A stretch of DNA of 64,000 bases from Parapristionchus giblindavisi (Eukaryota; Nematoda; Chromadorea; Rhabditida; Diplogasteridae): positions 1,911,501 to 1,975,500 of the forward strand of contig CALSFV010000203.1 in the NCBI GenBank assembly GCA_943737045.1, given 5' to 3'. The stretch's first letter is position 1. Each line of letters begins with the position of its first letter. The notes under the pieces were generated by a model. The model worked only from the letters and a program-made list of their open reading frames with translations. It made no database searches and was not told the DNA's origin. Made by a program: the position numbers and the translations under genes. Below are positions 21,293-33,091 of the stretch, piece by piece.

Positions 21293-23695
21293 TCAATGGT
21301 AAGATTGACCAATATTAGAGGCAATATTCATACGAGGTGGTGGGCGTCTATTACGGGCTGGCCTTGTAGAACCGGATTTAACCACGGTAGGCTCAGGATT
21401 AGGCTTCTTGTTGTTCTCCACATTATTAGTGGGTACGACGACGGCAGCAGCATCAACATCAATGACGACGGCATCAGCAGTAGACAGCGAGACGTTGCAC
21501 TTGGCGGGCTCGACCTGGATGTTGCACTTGGCGACGTTGTCGGCGGGAACATTGAAGCTCTCCAGTAATACACTCAGAGGATCGCAATCTTCAGTCCATC
21601 TCTTCTTCAATTGATTCGTATGGGCAGTTACCAAACTACCATCCAATCTCTGGACTTCATACATCACATTTCCTTTCTTTCTGAGCACTACGGCTTCAGA
21701 TCACTTCTCGTGATTCGGACCATCCCGATCACGATAGCATACAGTGTCTCCTTCGGCGAACTCTCGTGTCACCTTGTCATTCACTACTCTCTCCTCTCCC
21801 TCCCTGGGAGACATGAGAGTGAGACAACATCGCATCTTCCTTCCGAGGAAGATCTCAGCTGGAGTACACATCTTCAGTTGATTGTTTGGAGTGCATCTGT
21901 AGATCATCAAGAACTTCTGCACATTCTCGTCCTCAGGGCATTTTCCTCTCATCTTCAACAGTGACCGCTTGAACGTATCCTCGACGCGTTCAGCCTGTCC
22001 ATCACTCTGTTGATGATATGGCGGCGAGAACATGTGATTGATTCCATACTCCATACAGAATGCTCTCATCTTCTCAGATTTGAACTGAGTTCCTTTATCA
22101 GACACTATGGTCTCCGGACTACCGTATCTTGATACGAAGTCTCTCAATGCTTTGACGGTTGCATCAGCCGTAATCCTCTCCATCGTCACGACCTCTGGCC
22201 ATGTACTATGAACATCCACAATGATCAAGCAGTAACGTCCATTCATTGGACCGGCGAAATCCATATGGACTCGCTCCATTGGTCGACTCGACTCTGGCCA
22301 CTTGATTGGTTCAGCTTTCGAAGGATTCTTGGCAACACTTTCACAACCTTCATAACATCTTACTTGGCTCTCGATATTCTGATCGAAAGTTTCATAGTTA
22401 ACTCCAACGAGAAACGATCTCGGTTGAGTTTCATCCTTGGATACTTGCATCTCCTTGAGTACATGCACCTTCTTTGGATCTGGAAGACGTCCAGATTCAT
22501 TCACGATGAATCTAAGGAAGTGGACTTCATTCTGTCCGAACGCACACTTCTCTAGTCGGATTCTGAATCCAGAATCACGAATCTTCTCGAGAACTCTCAT
22601 CAGGTTCTCGTCGTGCTCTTCCTTCGTCCTTCCACTTACAATGACATCATCCAAGTATGCCACTGTCATGCTCATTCCTGTCAACATCTGGTCCATTATC
22701 GACTGGAATATACCTCGAGCAGGTTTCACATAGAACGGTAATCTGTGGTACTGATACAGTCCACGATGCGTATTGATCACGAGCAGCTTCTTAGCTTCCT
22801 CGTCTACTTCAACTTGGAGATACGCATCCGAGAAATCGATCGTGGAGAAGACTGTTCCACCATTCAACGAGGCGAATATGTCTTCCGGCAGCTTGAGCGG
22901 ATGAGTACAATCCTCCATACAGTCATTCAGACCTGTCTTGAAATCAGCACACAATCTCTTTGCACCATTCTTCTTTGCGACTAGCAAGAACGGAGCCGCC
23001 CACTCCGAGTGTTCCACCTTGGAAATCACTCCCATATCACATAATCGATCGATCTCCTTATCACACACCTGCTGGCTGGCATACGGCACTGGCCGCTTGT
23101 TACGGAATACCGGCTTCACGCCCGGTTTCAGGTACAATTTCGCTGCAGACTTATTGTACTTGCCCAGTCCAGGCTCACAGACTTCTGGGAAGACATCCTT
23201 TACCCAGGCTGCGTAGTCTCCTGACTTGATGTGTGCAATCACCGTTTCATCATTCTCATCTGAGAATGCTCGCTTCAAGTCTAGCTTGAAGAATACATCA
23301 TTGCCGACTAGTCGAATCGGTCTTGGGGTGACGTGGATCCATGCGTCACATTCTTTACCACAGTATTCCATTTTACTGCGGAACTTGCCGAGGATCTTCA
23401 TACCTTGTCCATTTGCACATGATACGATACATGGAGCGGGAACCAACTCAGGGTTCTTCATCTCCTTCCAGTCTACTTCAGAGATGAGCGTCAGATCAGA
23501 TCCTGTGTCTAGTTGACACTCCATCTGTTTTCCATCCATGGATACATTCACGTACACACGATTGCCTTCAATCTGATTGCAATCCTTCACTTGTACTGAA
23601 TTGTTCCGGAAGTTCTTCTTCGGCCTCATTTCAGGATGCTTCAACCAGCATCTCTCTTCAGTATGACCATTCTTGCTACAATGTGTACATTTCAC
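21293..23695 (-). pseudogene. gag(zinc knuckle)-pol polyprotein of the gypsy element, with one in-frame stop and deletions
   Basis: Domains in order: CCHC zinc knuckle (CTHCSKNGHTEERC), aspartic protease (LDTGSDLTLIS), reverse transcriptase (VAKKNGAKRLCADF, then YLDDVIVSG with the YxDD catalytic core), directly followed by the integrase core (HMDFAGP, SDKGTQFKS, QQSDGQAER). The RNase H domain and most of the integrase zinc finger are missing between RFIVNESGRLPDPKKV and the integrase core. A TGA at 21701-21703 interrupts the frame; the same frame continues to 21293 with the GNVMYEV..VTAHTNQLKKRW module and a Pro/Ala/Val-rich tail. The order PR-RT-IN and LTR structure place it in Ty3/gypsy. 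Confidence 0.92.
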
Positions 23696-23780
23696 ATTGG
23701 CCTTTGATCTCTCGGTCTTTTGACTCTTATGATTCTTTCCCTTATTATCATCATGTATTATCTCATCCTGGTCGCCAAAA

Positions 23781-24025
23781 TGTTATGTCCTTAGGCACAA
23801 CACGTAGTAGAGTAGAGACTTTATTAGAGAGAGAAGTAATACCAACGTAGTAACGGGAAGAAACTAGAGAAGAATGACTATGGACAGTCAGGGATGACAA
23901 TCCATAGAGATGGGAATAGGCTAGCGGTGATCTACCTCGTACGCTAGACAACAATAGAATGTGAGGGAATACAAATAGGTACCAAAGGGTGGTACGCTAG
24001 GTCAGACTTGGGAGCGTACATAATA
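23781..24025 (-). repeat. 5' LTR of the gypsy element
   Basis: Pair of 20906-21150. Followed on the minus strand by the candidate primer-binding site. Confidence 0.93.
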
Positions 24026-24286
24026 ATTAGAATGTACAAATATATTATGTATGCACTGTATTAGTACTACTTGGATAGGAAAAAAATTACAACATATTTA
24101 GGAAGCATCTCCAAGCGAAGGATCGAGAGATGGACGGAGATGGATGATAGATGGAATCGTGATAGAGATGATTGAAGAGATTGTGGTTGGGTATTTATAT
24201 ATTTATGATAAATGAATAGGTTATACAAGTATAAGTTCACTTAGTGAACTTTTTACAATATCCCTTATTACAGTTCCTCTTTACAG

Positions 24287-25753
24287 TACCCTGTTCCCGA
24301 GGCGAGTACGAGCGGCTGCAACGACAACTGGAGGGCGAATCGTTCGGACCATTCCACACCCTCAAGAAGGATGAACGACAGAAGATGGAGAAGAAGCGAG
24401 TGCAAGGTACGGTGGTCACTTTGCGATAGGGAAGATTACGGTAGTCACTTTGTGATTGGACAGATTACGCCGTGCAGATGATGCACAACAGGGCTGTGCA
24501 TTTTACGTTTTACGATTTTACGACTTTTTTCGTAAAATTTTTACGTCGTAAAATTTTACGAAATGTTAAAAATTTTACGAAACGAGAAAAATTGCAAAAA
24601 ACTGAATGATCGGTGAAATGTTTGTCAAGAATTGTCGGTAAATCAAGAATTGTCGGATCTTTGGGGGTGTAGACATATTTTTTTCAAGTTTTTAGCTGAA
24701 ATTTCTTGCTTATCCTCTGTCCCTTGTATAAGAGAGTCGTTTATGAACGGTTTCACATCTTTTATCACGAAATACATTTGGGACAATTTCTCATAATTTT
24801 GACGCAAAATCTTTTACGAATTTTACGAATTTTGCGAGAAAAAGGTCGTAAAATTACGTTTTACGAAAATTTTACGAAAAAGATTTTACGCACAGCCCTG
24901 ATGCACAACTATTCGAAGGTACGGTATTACTGTAGGGTGACTGCTGATACGGTAGATTTGGGCAGGATTATTGATTGATTCCTTATTCGAGATGAACATG
25001 CTCGTGGTGAAGCTCAAGTCGGAGGCGCTCAAGGATGGAGGAACTGCGGGTGAACTGGAACCTGCGGGAACTCACGCTCGGACAGGTACGGTAGTCTGTC
25101 TAGTCAAGAACCTCATTATCGATTGATGGTGGAATTACTGATTGACATTATTGATTGGTAGCGGCAGTATGATTTTGTAATTATCGATTGATTGGCCATG
25201 TTTAGTGATTGATCTGTGTCCCTGAATATCTTTTGCCTATCCAGGTCTGGGACGCGGACATCCAACGTCAAGAGCACTCGATCAAGCAGATTCTGCTCGT
25301 TGCTCAGGGAGAGCTTGCACTGAAAATGTTCTTCAAGCAGGTACGGTAGGACCCTATTTTCTGATCGCGAACTGACTTTAAGATGCGCGAGTACTGGCAA
25401 TGGTAGGCTAATCAATTACAAAAAATTTCATGAGAGGATGCCGCTATTTTAGTTAGTGATTTTACCTTCGTTCCGGGAGAGTAGTTGCAACCTACATAGT
25501 GGTTAAATAACATAGTGGTTAAATAAAACCAATATATAGTTTGAGCAGTAAATTCGCGAAAAGAAAAAATGTTGAAAATGTGGAGAGTTTTCTCCAATTT
25601 TCTTTTCTTTTCGTAACTTTTGAACATCACGTAATGATGCCATCTTCCAGGTAGTTCCTCTCCCGAAGGCCCTGTCGTCTGTGGTGGCTACGGTATGACG
25701 ACATCGGGCGAGCTTCGACTCCTTATTGAACTATTCTTCGTTCTCCATCGAAG
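24287..25753 (+). pseudogene. Cytoplasmic dynein heavy chain-like fragment (tail/linker region), degraded
   Basis: Exon-like blocks: 24287-24406 (charged, YERLQRQLEG), about 24985-25085 (KSEALKD, then in another frame NWNLRELTLGQ), 25245-25340 (VWDADIQRQEHSIKQILLV continuing AQGELAL), 25383-25402 (MREYW) and from 25651 (CRLWWLRYDDIG). The order SEALK...ELTLGQVWDAD...AQGE.AL...REYW...CRL..DD is that of the N-terminal linker region of cytoplasmic dynein heavy chains. Damage: the frame changes inside the second block with several residues lost, a TAG falls at the joined W/FLSRR junction, and a TGA follows in the last block. All donors read GTACGG except one. A pseudogene or decaying duplicate is most likely; I see no motor domain here. 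Confidence 0.65.
24489..24900. mobile_element. hAT-like MITE, 412 bp, 8-bp target duplication
   Basis: CAGGGCTGTGC and GCACAGCCCTG termini are flanked by ATGCACAA on both sides (24481-24488 and 24901-24908). The subterminal regions are dominated by TTTTACG/CGTAAAA words. Different family from 12595-13193 but sharing the CAGGGCTG end. Confidence 0.92.
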
Positions 25754-26835
25754 GTACGGTACTTGATATTTATTGATTGGTTTATGCGAAAGATGAGCTA
25801 ATACTTCGAACTCTTTTGTAATGACAGAGAAGTGATTGTTTACAGAACGAAGTACATTCAACCATTTTCTTTCTGAGTTGCTGGTAGATCAACAGTAGAT
25901 ATTCAGTGGCTTGTTAGCTAAAATCACATATTTTTGTCTTTCTTTCCCGAAGTCTGCAAAAGTGCCCTGTATTTATAAGCCAACCAATGTCTGAACTGAC
26001 CCGTACTCACAGTGTGGGTGCTCGAAAATGTACGTGGTTTATTGTTGCTTACGCTAAAGGAATATGTCAAAATTAGTTAGTTGGAACTGTGCTGATTGGG
26101 TGTGTACAGTGATGTTACCGTACTCCTAGGACATACTTCTACCGTAACCTTGACCCATTGCAGGTCCTCACTACTGTGGCGTCGGCTCGGACACCATGAG
26201 ATAGCCGGGCGGATATCCGTAAGTCAACTCAATTCGGCATTTTGTGTGTAACATTTTGAAATCTTGGAAAGATTTCTGGGTGATGATTAGATTACGATAT
26301 TTGACAAAACTTTCTCTCCCTTTAAGTTTTTTATTACCTGCTGTCACATTTACTCAATATATAAATAAATAAATTATTGCTTTAGTTGTCTGAGGTGCAC
26401 AATCAGTCCGTTGCCTACTACGATCCGCACGGAGGACGCGATAATGAGAGGTACGGTACAGTATCAGTGGTGGAGTTACGGTAGGAGGGATACTGTAGAT
26501 ATGGTATATGTTAGCTTGAACTGAAATGAGTGCAGTAGGGGGGATACTGCAGGCATTTTAAGTATTGTACGTATAGGAATCTGAGATGGTAGGATTGATT
26601 ATATGTATCATTAATCGTACGGTGGTCTGCGGCTTATCGATTGGCTTATGACATTTAATAGTTGATTTATTGATTTAATTTTGTTCCAGTGCTCACTCGG
26701 CTAGTGCACTCGTCTACACAGATGACGTATCGTCGGTTCATATGGTGGGAGGCGCGAGGGTGATTATCGATTTATTTTTTTATCGAGACCATAGCCAAGG
26801 TTATAAGTATAATGAAAAAAATGGAGGGGGGTATG
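25754..26835 (+). other. Possible further exons, unrecognised
   Basis: Candidate blocks at about 26164-26219 (followed by GTAAGT), 26386-26450 (followed by GTACGGTAC) and 26691-26757 have acceptor-like left ends, but no consistent long frame or family match. They may belong to the dynein-like relic or to another gene. Confidence 0.3.
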
Positions 26836-27618
26836 GATTCGGCAACGAATCTTAAATCGGTTGTGAGATGGCTTGTGGAAACAAAAGTTTTACCACTGTT
26901 ACCATTATGAGTGTACGGTAATGAGCTACCGTAACCGTCAGGAATCGAGAACTGATTTTTTTCTTTCGATCAATGAGCCGGGTTCATGGTTGAGAATTAG
27001 CCGAAGTCGAAAAATTCATTATTGTCCGAGACCAAATACTATAATCAGTGAGCCAACTTAAATTTTTCTTTTTACCGTAACCCAAACAACCGTAATCCAG
27101 CTACCGTACCCTATAGTATTGTTGCGAAGTTCACTGCAAATGCTGGTGCGTTCATTGTAAAGGCCGGGGGAGAGGTGGACCGACCTGCATACCGTACTCC
27201 GCTTACAGTAACATTAGTTACAGTGATCCTGAATGTAGTGAAGTATCATGAACTGACTTTATTTTCGAAATTCGTTTTAAATTTCCGTTTTTTGTATATT
27301 CATGCTCAGCTCGTCGAAGATATTTTATTAATATATTTTATAATTCCAAAAAATGCACGCACCGGAATTTGAAGTGAACTTTGCCACAATGTTATGGGCT
27401 ACTGTAGGTAGATTACGGTAGTTCGGGTTAAGGTATCCACACAAATAAAACTAATCGTGAAATTTTCGACCTCGGCCAATTCTCAAGGGTCGAATGAAAA
27501 AACAGTTAACGATTCCTGACGATAACCCAAAATCGTACAGTCATGTTGATAACAATGGTGCTTGTTTTTTTGGCATATGTTATCTCCCATCCGATTTATG
27601 ATCCGTTGCCGAATCGAT
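26836..27618. mobile_element. Foldback element, copy 1 of the CGGCAACG..CGTTGCCG family
   Basis: GATTCGGCAACG near 26835 is mirrored by CGTTGCCGAATC near 27615. The inward series taccgtaaccgtcaggaat..gaact and the inverted gattcctgacg are shared with 58066-58672 and with the amplicon arms at 29090-29530. TACCGTAA words are abundant inside. Confidence 0.8.
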
Positions 27619-28101
27619 CGCCCCCCGCAAAATGTACTAGTAAAAGTTTGATTTATCGATTGATTTGTATCGTATGATTACAGCTTCGTCTTCATCGAAG
27701 CACTCGCGCAATGGGCAAGCCACGCTACAGACAGACGATGAAGGATATTGATTGCAGCCGTATTTTTTGCACTGTTTGTTGTAACTAAAACTTGTTTATG
27801 GATGTTTATTACCGCTCAATTGTTCTGATAATTGTGATGATAAATCCATATTTTATACTATGATGATTATAGTTAAACTGGCATAATATACTACTAAATA
27901 AATGTCATGAACAACTGAAAGGAACAAAAATACGGGAAGGATCCAGCCTGCCGGGGGGGGGGGGGGTGAGGGGCTATTTACAGCCATTTGAGTGCTTCAT
28001 ACAATATCGCAATAACACTCATTTTGTCTGTTTCTGTGAACACCCGGGTGATTCAATCTAATGAGGATAAGGTCGAACGAGTGCTCCCAGTAACAGCTTT
28101 T
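27619..28101. other. No gene recognised
   Basis: Contains a G-run of 14 at about 27954-27967 and otherwise AT-rich sequence. The cagctttttctatgtgtgt at 28085-28103 resembles the dispersed element terminus listed at 18320. Confidence 0.4.
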
Positions 28102-31100
28102 TCTATGTGTGTCTTAGCCTGGAGATAGCCACTGTGACAGGTGTCTGTGGATTTTGTAACACCTGGAGATAGTCACTGTGACCGGCACTTCGTTACGCTC
28201 TATTGTTGCTGCGATTGGTCACGGCCCTTGGCTCTGCTATCTTGTGATCCACACTTGATATTCAAAGCAACCATTGTAAGAGCCGAGTGTAACATGTACC
28301 ACCGTTGTGATTCCCGGTTGGATACTGCATCGCTATTGTGATACCGAGGTTGACGCAGGTCTGATCAAGATCACCGTATCTTAAGATCGTTGTCCATTGA
28401 GACTAGAGACCAAAGATCAGAGACCAAAGGTCATAGATCCTTCTGAGACCAGAGACTGGAGATCAAAGATCATCCACCAGATAACTGAGATCAAAGATCA
28501 TAGCACCGTGCAAGATACGAGTAGCAAGCACATAAGAGATCAAAGATCAGAGCACCGTACCCGATACGAGTAGCTAGTACACATCAGGTCAGAGGCAGTA
28601 CAGAGCATAGAGAAGTAAACACGATGAGTGTTATTTTTAACACCCACCGTGTCGCAAATCAATTTACAGCTTTTCAATTTACAGCTTTTTCTCTGTGTGT
28701 TAGGAAGTCCGAGGCGTCAAAACTAAAAGACCAAAAAGTCTTAGAATTTTTTCCTCTTTCCATCCATATACATTTTGTTAGATTTTCACGCACGTGACCA
28801 AGTACCCTTCCCTTATCAGACGATATTTTTAAAAAAATTTAAAAATTATTATTTTACTTTTAATTTTTTCAACCTGCACATTGAGGTGGCTGATGCATGT
28901 CCGTTTGCGAAAACAACTGCCACGTGAAGAATCGTCGTTTCGCAGATCTAGAATTTATTTTTTTTAAATCGTCAAACTTGAAAATTTATTTGTTTCTTTC
29001 ATATAACTCGGTTGGAAAGTGGGGTACAGGAACCAAAGGTGTACCATTGTTATCAGTAGGAGTGTACTGTACTGCACTACCGTAACCGTCAGGAATCACG
29101 AACTAACTTTTTTTCAGTCGACCCATAATTCTCAACCATGACCCCGGGTTCATGGTTGAGAATGGCTGAGGTCGAAAAATTCATGATGATCCCAGACCAA
29201 ATACTAGTAGCCATTATATCAACAGTAATCCAACTTTTATTTTTATGGATACCATAACCAGAACTACCGTAATTGTAATGCACGCACCTGAATTATCCGA
29301 GAATTTCACCACATTATTATAGGGTACGGTAGCTAAATTACGGTAGTTCGGGAAATGGTATCCATAAAAATAAAAATTGGCTCACTGCTGATATAATGGC
29401 ATATAGTATTTGGTCTGGAATGATCATGAATTTTTCGACTTCGGCCAATCTCAACCATGAACCCCGGGTCATGGTTGAGAATATTAAAAAAAATTGAAAA
29501 AAGTTAGTTCGCGATTCCTGACGGTTACGGTAGTGCAGTACAGTTCACTCCTACTGATAACAATGGTACACCTTTGGTTTCTGTACGCCACTTTCCAACC
29601 GAGTTATATGAAAGAAACATATAAATTTTCAAGTTTGATGATTTAAAAAATAAATTCTAGATCTGCGAAACGACGATTCTTCACGTGCCAGTTGTTTTCG
29701 CAAACGGACATGCATCAGCTACCATCCGCCCTATGAATCAATTTGCCTTGCCGGTCGACTCCATGTGCAGGTTGAAAAAATAAAAAGTAAAATAATAATA
29801 TTTTATTTTTTTTTAAATATCGTCTGAGTCTATTTGTATATTTTTTCAGTATACGCGCATCACTACGAGTAAAATGACATAATAAAGCAACCTAAAACTC
29901 TTGCGATTTACAAGAAATTTAATTTTCGATTTTTGAAAATTACGAATATCTCACATTCAGTTGCAATTCTCGATGTTTCAGAAAAGTTGGATTTTCAAGG
30001 GAATGTGACCATCATGCACAGAATTGTCAGGGCTACAATATGTACTATGTCAATTCTTGCCGTCTCTCTTCAACGAGGATAGAAGAGGAAAAATCTGAAA
30101 ATCAGACACGAAAAAAGATATTCAGAACGATATGATATTACTGTTAATTAGACAAGGATTCGAATACGCCCACTCCCGAATCAATTGGATTCGAAATAAA
30201 CTTTTTATGAAACGTCGCCAATCCTCACCACAATTAAGTTCAACGAACAAAATTGGGCACTTTCCTGATTTTTGGCCCGGGGGAAATTTAGAAAAATTTT
30301 TTTTTGCAGAACTTATGTAAATTACCCCGGGCCAAAAAACAGGAAAGTTCCCAAAATATATCAGCGTAAGCCGCTATGCATATGGTCACCGATAATTTAA
30401 CGATACGTGGTACACGTTAAGAGACCGGCTCGGTAAGACTCGAGCATTTTGACCCCCTGCCGGACATTCGCCAAGACTTTCGATCTGGCCCTCAATACTT
30501 TCGTCATAGACACATACCGGGGGGAGACCGATGAAAGTTATAGTGAAAATTCCCTTAGGCTCAAACCCGGCTCACATGTGCCGCATAAAATAAAAAATTG
30601 AAAAATTCATAACTTTTCAATCGTGATAGCTAGGACTTTTATTTCTTTTTATTGGTGAATAACATGTCGTGCACCCTTATAAACACAGCTGAGCAGTAAT
30701 ATCATATCGTTCTGAATATCTTTTTTCGTGTCTGATTTTCAGATTTTTCCTCTTCTATCCTCGTTGAAGAGAGACGGCAAGAATTGACATAGTACATATT
30801 GTAGCCCTGACAATTCTGTGCATGATGGTCACATTCCCTTGAAAATCCAACTTTTCTGAAACATCGAGAATTGCAACTGAATGTGAGATATTCGTAATTT
30901 TCAAAAATCGAAAATTAAATTTCTTGTAAATCGCAAGAGTTTTAGGTTGCTTTATTATGTCATTTTACTCGTAGTGATGCGCGTATACTGAAAAAATATA
31001 CAAATAGACTCAGACGATATTTAAAAAAAAATAAAATATTATTATTTTACTTTTTATTTTTTCAACCTGCACATGGAGTCGACCGGCAAGGCAAATTGAT

Positions 31101-31728
31101 TCATAGGGCGGATGGTAGCTGATGCATGTCCGTTTGCGAAAACAACTGGCACGTGAAGAATCGTCGTTTCGCAGATCTAGAATTTATTTTTTAAATCATC
31201 AAACTTGAAAATTTATATGTTTCTTTCATATAACTCGGTTGGAAAGTGGCGTACAGAAACCAAAGGTGTACCATTGTTATCAGTAGGAGTGAACTGTACT
31301 GCACTACCGTAACCGTCAGGAATCGCGAACTAACTTTTTTCAATTTTTTTAAATATTCTCAACCATGACCCGGGGTTCATGGTTGAGATTGGCCGAAGTC
31401 GAAAAATTCATGATCATTCCAGACCAAATACTATATGCCATTATATCAGCAGTGAGCCAATTTTTATTTTTATGGATACCATTTCCCGAACTACCGTAAT
31501 TTAGCTACCGTACCCTATAATAATGTGGTGAAATTCTCGGATAATTCAGGTGCGTGCATTACAATTACGGTAGTTCTGGTTATGGTATCCATAAAAATAA
31601 AAGTTGGATTACTGTTGATATAATGGCTACTAGTATTTGGTCTGGGATCATCATGAATTTTTCGACCTCAGCCATTCTCAACCATGAACCCGGGGTCATG
31701 GTTGAGAATTATGGGTCGACTGAAAAAA
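28102..31728. repeat. Amplicon block 1: inverted repeat with 550-bp loop, right arm truncated
   Basis: Left arm 28102-30143 and right arm 30694-31728 are reverse complements about axis 30418.5. For example 29089-29283 mirrors 31554-31748. The right arm stops at 31728, so only 29109-30143 has a partner. The left arm has the same content as 44102-46171, but lacks about 36 bp near 28885. The arms contain TACCGTAA foldback sequence and 28400-28550 GATCAAA-related words; no coding content is supported. Confidence 0.9.
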
Positions 31729-32653
31729 AAATTTCCCTTGGATAGGAGTTTGTCAGAGATTCATGAAATGATTCTTTAATATTGATCTCGAAATACTCTG
31801 ATATTTTTCACCAACAGAACCAAAACACGATTTTTCATGTTCTGATTTTGTATTGAGTTCTCTGAATCGAAGACCCAAGTTCTATTGAATAGTTGATCAC
31901 TCACAACTAGAATAAGACATTGATTCAGCAACGAGATCATGATAAGAGTGCTGCGCAAATCCTAACTATCCAGGAATTAAACTCGAATAAAAGCCGAGTC
32001 GAATGAATAGAAAAATCATTCAACACCATTGAAAGATGGCGGCTAATATGTCTTGTTATGATAACAACAAAGAGACTAAAAAACTTGGATAGGAGTTTGA
32101 CAGAAAGATTCATGAAAGGAATCCTTTTTATATCACCACCAAAGGCAAAATACTCCTTATTGTATACCATTAGAACATTGGAGATATCATGGTATTAAAA
32201 TCCATAGAATCTTGGGGTGATTCTGTTTAACTCACGTTGAAACAGTTTATGCTGAATCTGACAACATTTAAGTCTATGCTTACCAAACCGTAGCGGAAAT
32301 TTTCAGTCCAAAAACGGTCGCAATTGTCAGAATAATGGCTTTCGTAAACATTTCTATTTAGAGAAGATTAAAATAGATAAATCGTGCAAAGGCCACATTC
32401 AGCGAAGTACTTCCACATATAAGAAAGTGATTTATGTCCTATTAATTCTATAGAATAGATAATCAGAACAAAATGAAGGATAAAACAGATGTTTATCGTA
32501 TTACTTTCCTCTATACAACCGCATAGATTGGTTTCATCTTGAACGGTTGCACGATAGATAAAAGAAGTACTTGCTCTTTTCGGGTTAACAAATTTGTACC
32601 TCCTAAACAAGAGCAGTTTCAATTAGCAGCGCTAAAAGGCTAGATTTTCCTCT

Positions 32654-32767
32654 ATGAAATACTCCCCCGATAACTTTCGAGCATTTCTACTAAACAGAGG
32701 GAATTTAAGACAAAGATATCAACCAGAATACAGTAAAGTAAAGGTTGTCTTTGAAAAAGCCTTTTGA
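32654..32767 (+). other. Short open frame, 37 codons, in the 2.4-kb segment
   Basis: ATG at 32654 to TGA at 32765 (SPDNFRAFLLNRGNLRQRYQ then PEYSKVKVVFE). Composition is protein-like and a copy exists 4641 bp on. I do not recognise a family. It may be a fragment of the same Polinton-like source as the protease pieces; that is a guess. Confidence 0.3.
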
Positions 32768-32950
32768 TTGATTGAGCAATGAAATATAATGTTATATTTT
32801 GCTAGATAAACGAAGTTTATTGAAGTAAAATATTTATTATAAGTCATTGCGAAATCAATCAAATGTTTTCTTCGTCTTCGTGTTCTTCGTGTGTTCACAG
32901 CCGACCAGGTCGACCAAAGCCTTTTGATTGATTGAGCAATGAAATATAAA
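32755..32950 (+). repeat. 33-bp direct repeat flanking a 160-bp segment
   Basis: aagccttttgattgattgag followed by caatgaaatata occurs at about 32757-32788 and again at about 32918-32949, and in the copy at 37398 and 37559. The second copy joins directly to a truncated protease fragment. Confidence 0.85.
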
Positions 32951-33091
32951 TCTCCTTATTGTTCTTGGAAGAGCAGACCCAATGAGTTCCTTTATTAATA
33001 GAAGAATCTTGATTCACAATTCCTACTTCTCTTTCTTTAATTCCTTGTGTTGGTAAAGTGTCTCTCATAAAGATGCCACGGAAATTTTTGA
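32943..33091 (-). pseudogene. Truncated Polinton-type protease fragment
   Basis: Minus-strand copy of the N-terminal part of the protease fragment seen in the 677-bp units, cut at the KNNKEIY region by the preceding 33-bp repeat. Paired copy at 37584-37732. Confidence 0.75.

Larger units (their letters stand above)
20906..24025 (-). mobile_element. Ty3/gypsy LTR retrotransposon, internally deleted, 5-bp target duplication
   Basis: Identical-looking 245-bp LTRs (TGTTATG...CATAATA) at 20906-21150 and 23781-24025 are flanked by ATTAG (20901-20905 and 24026-24030). On the minus strand a primer-binding-site candidate TGGCGACCAGGATGAG follows the 5' LTR (23777 downward). A polypurine tract TGGCGGAGG precedes the 3' LTR at 21151-21159. 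Almost all of gag and the RNase H region are missing, so the copy is non-autonomous. The matching LTRs imply a recent insertion. Confidence 0.93.

Noticed and set aside
31554..31745. Recurrent open frame of about 64 codons (also at 29089, 36195, 45117, 47792)
   Set aside because: It lies in foldback sequence, changes its C-terminus at the module junction and exists only because the repeat is copied; no protein-like composition or family match.
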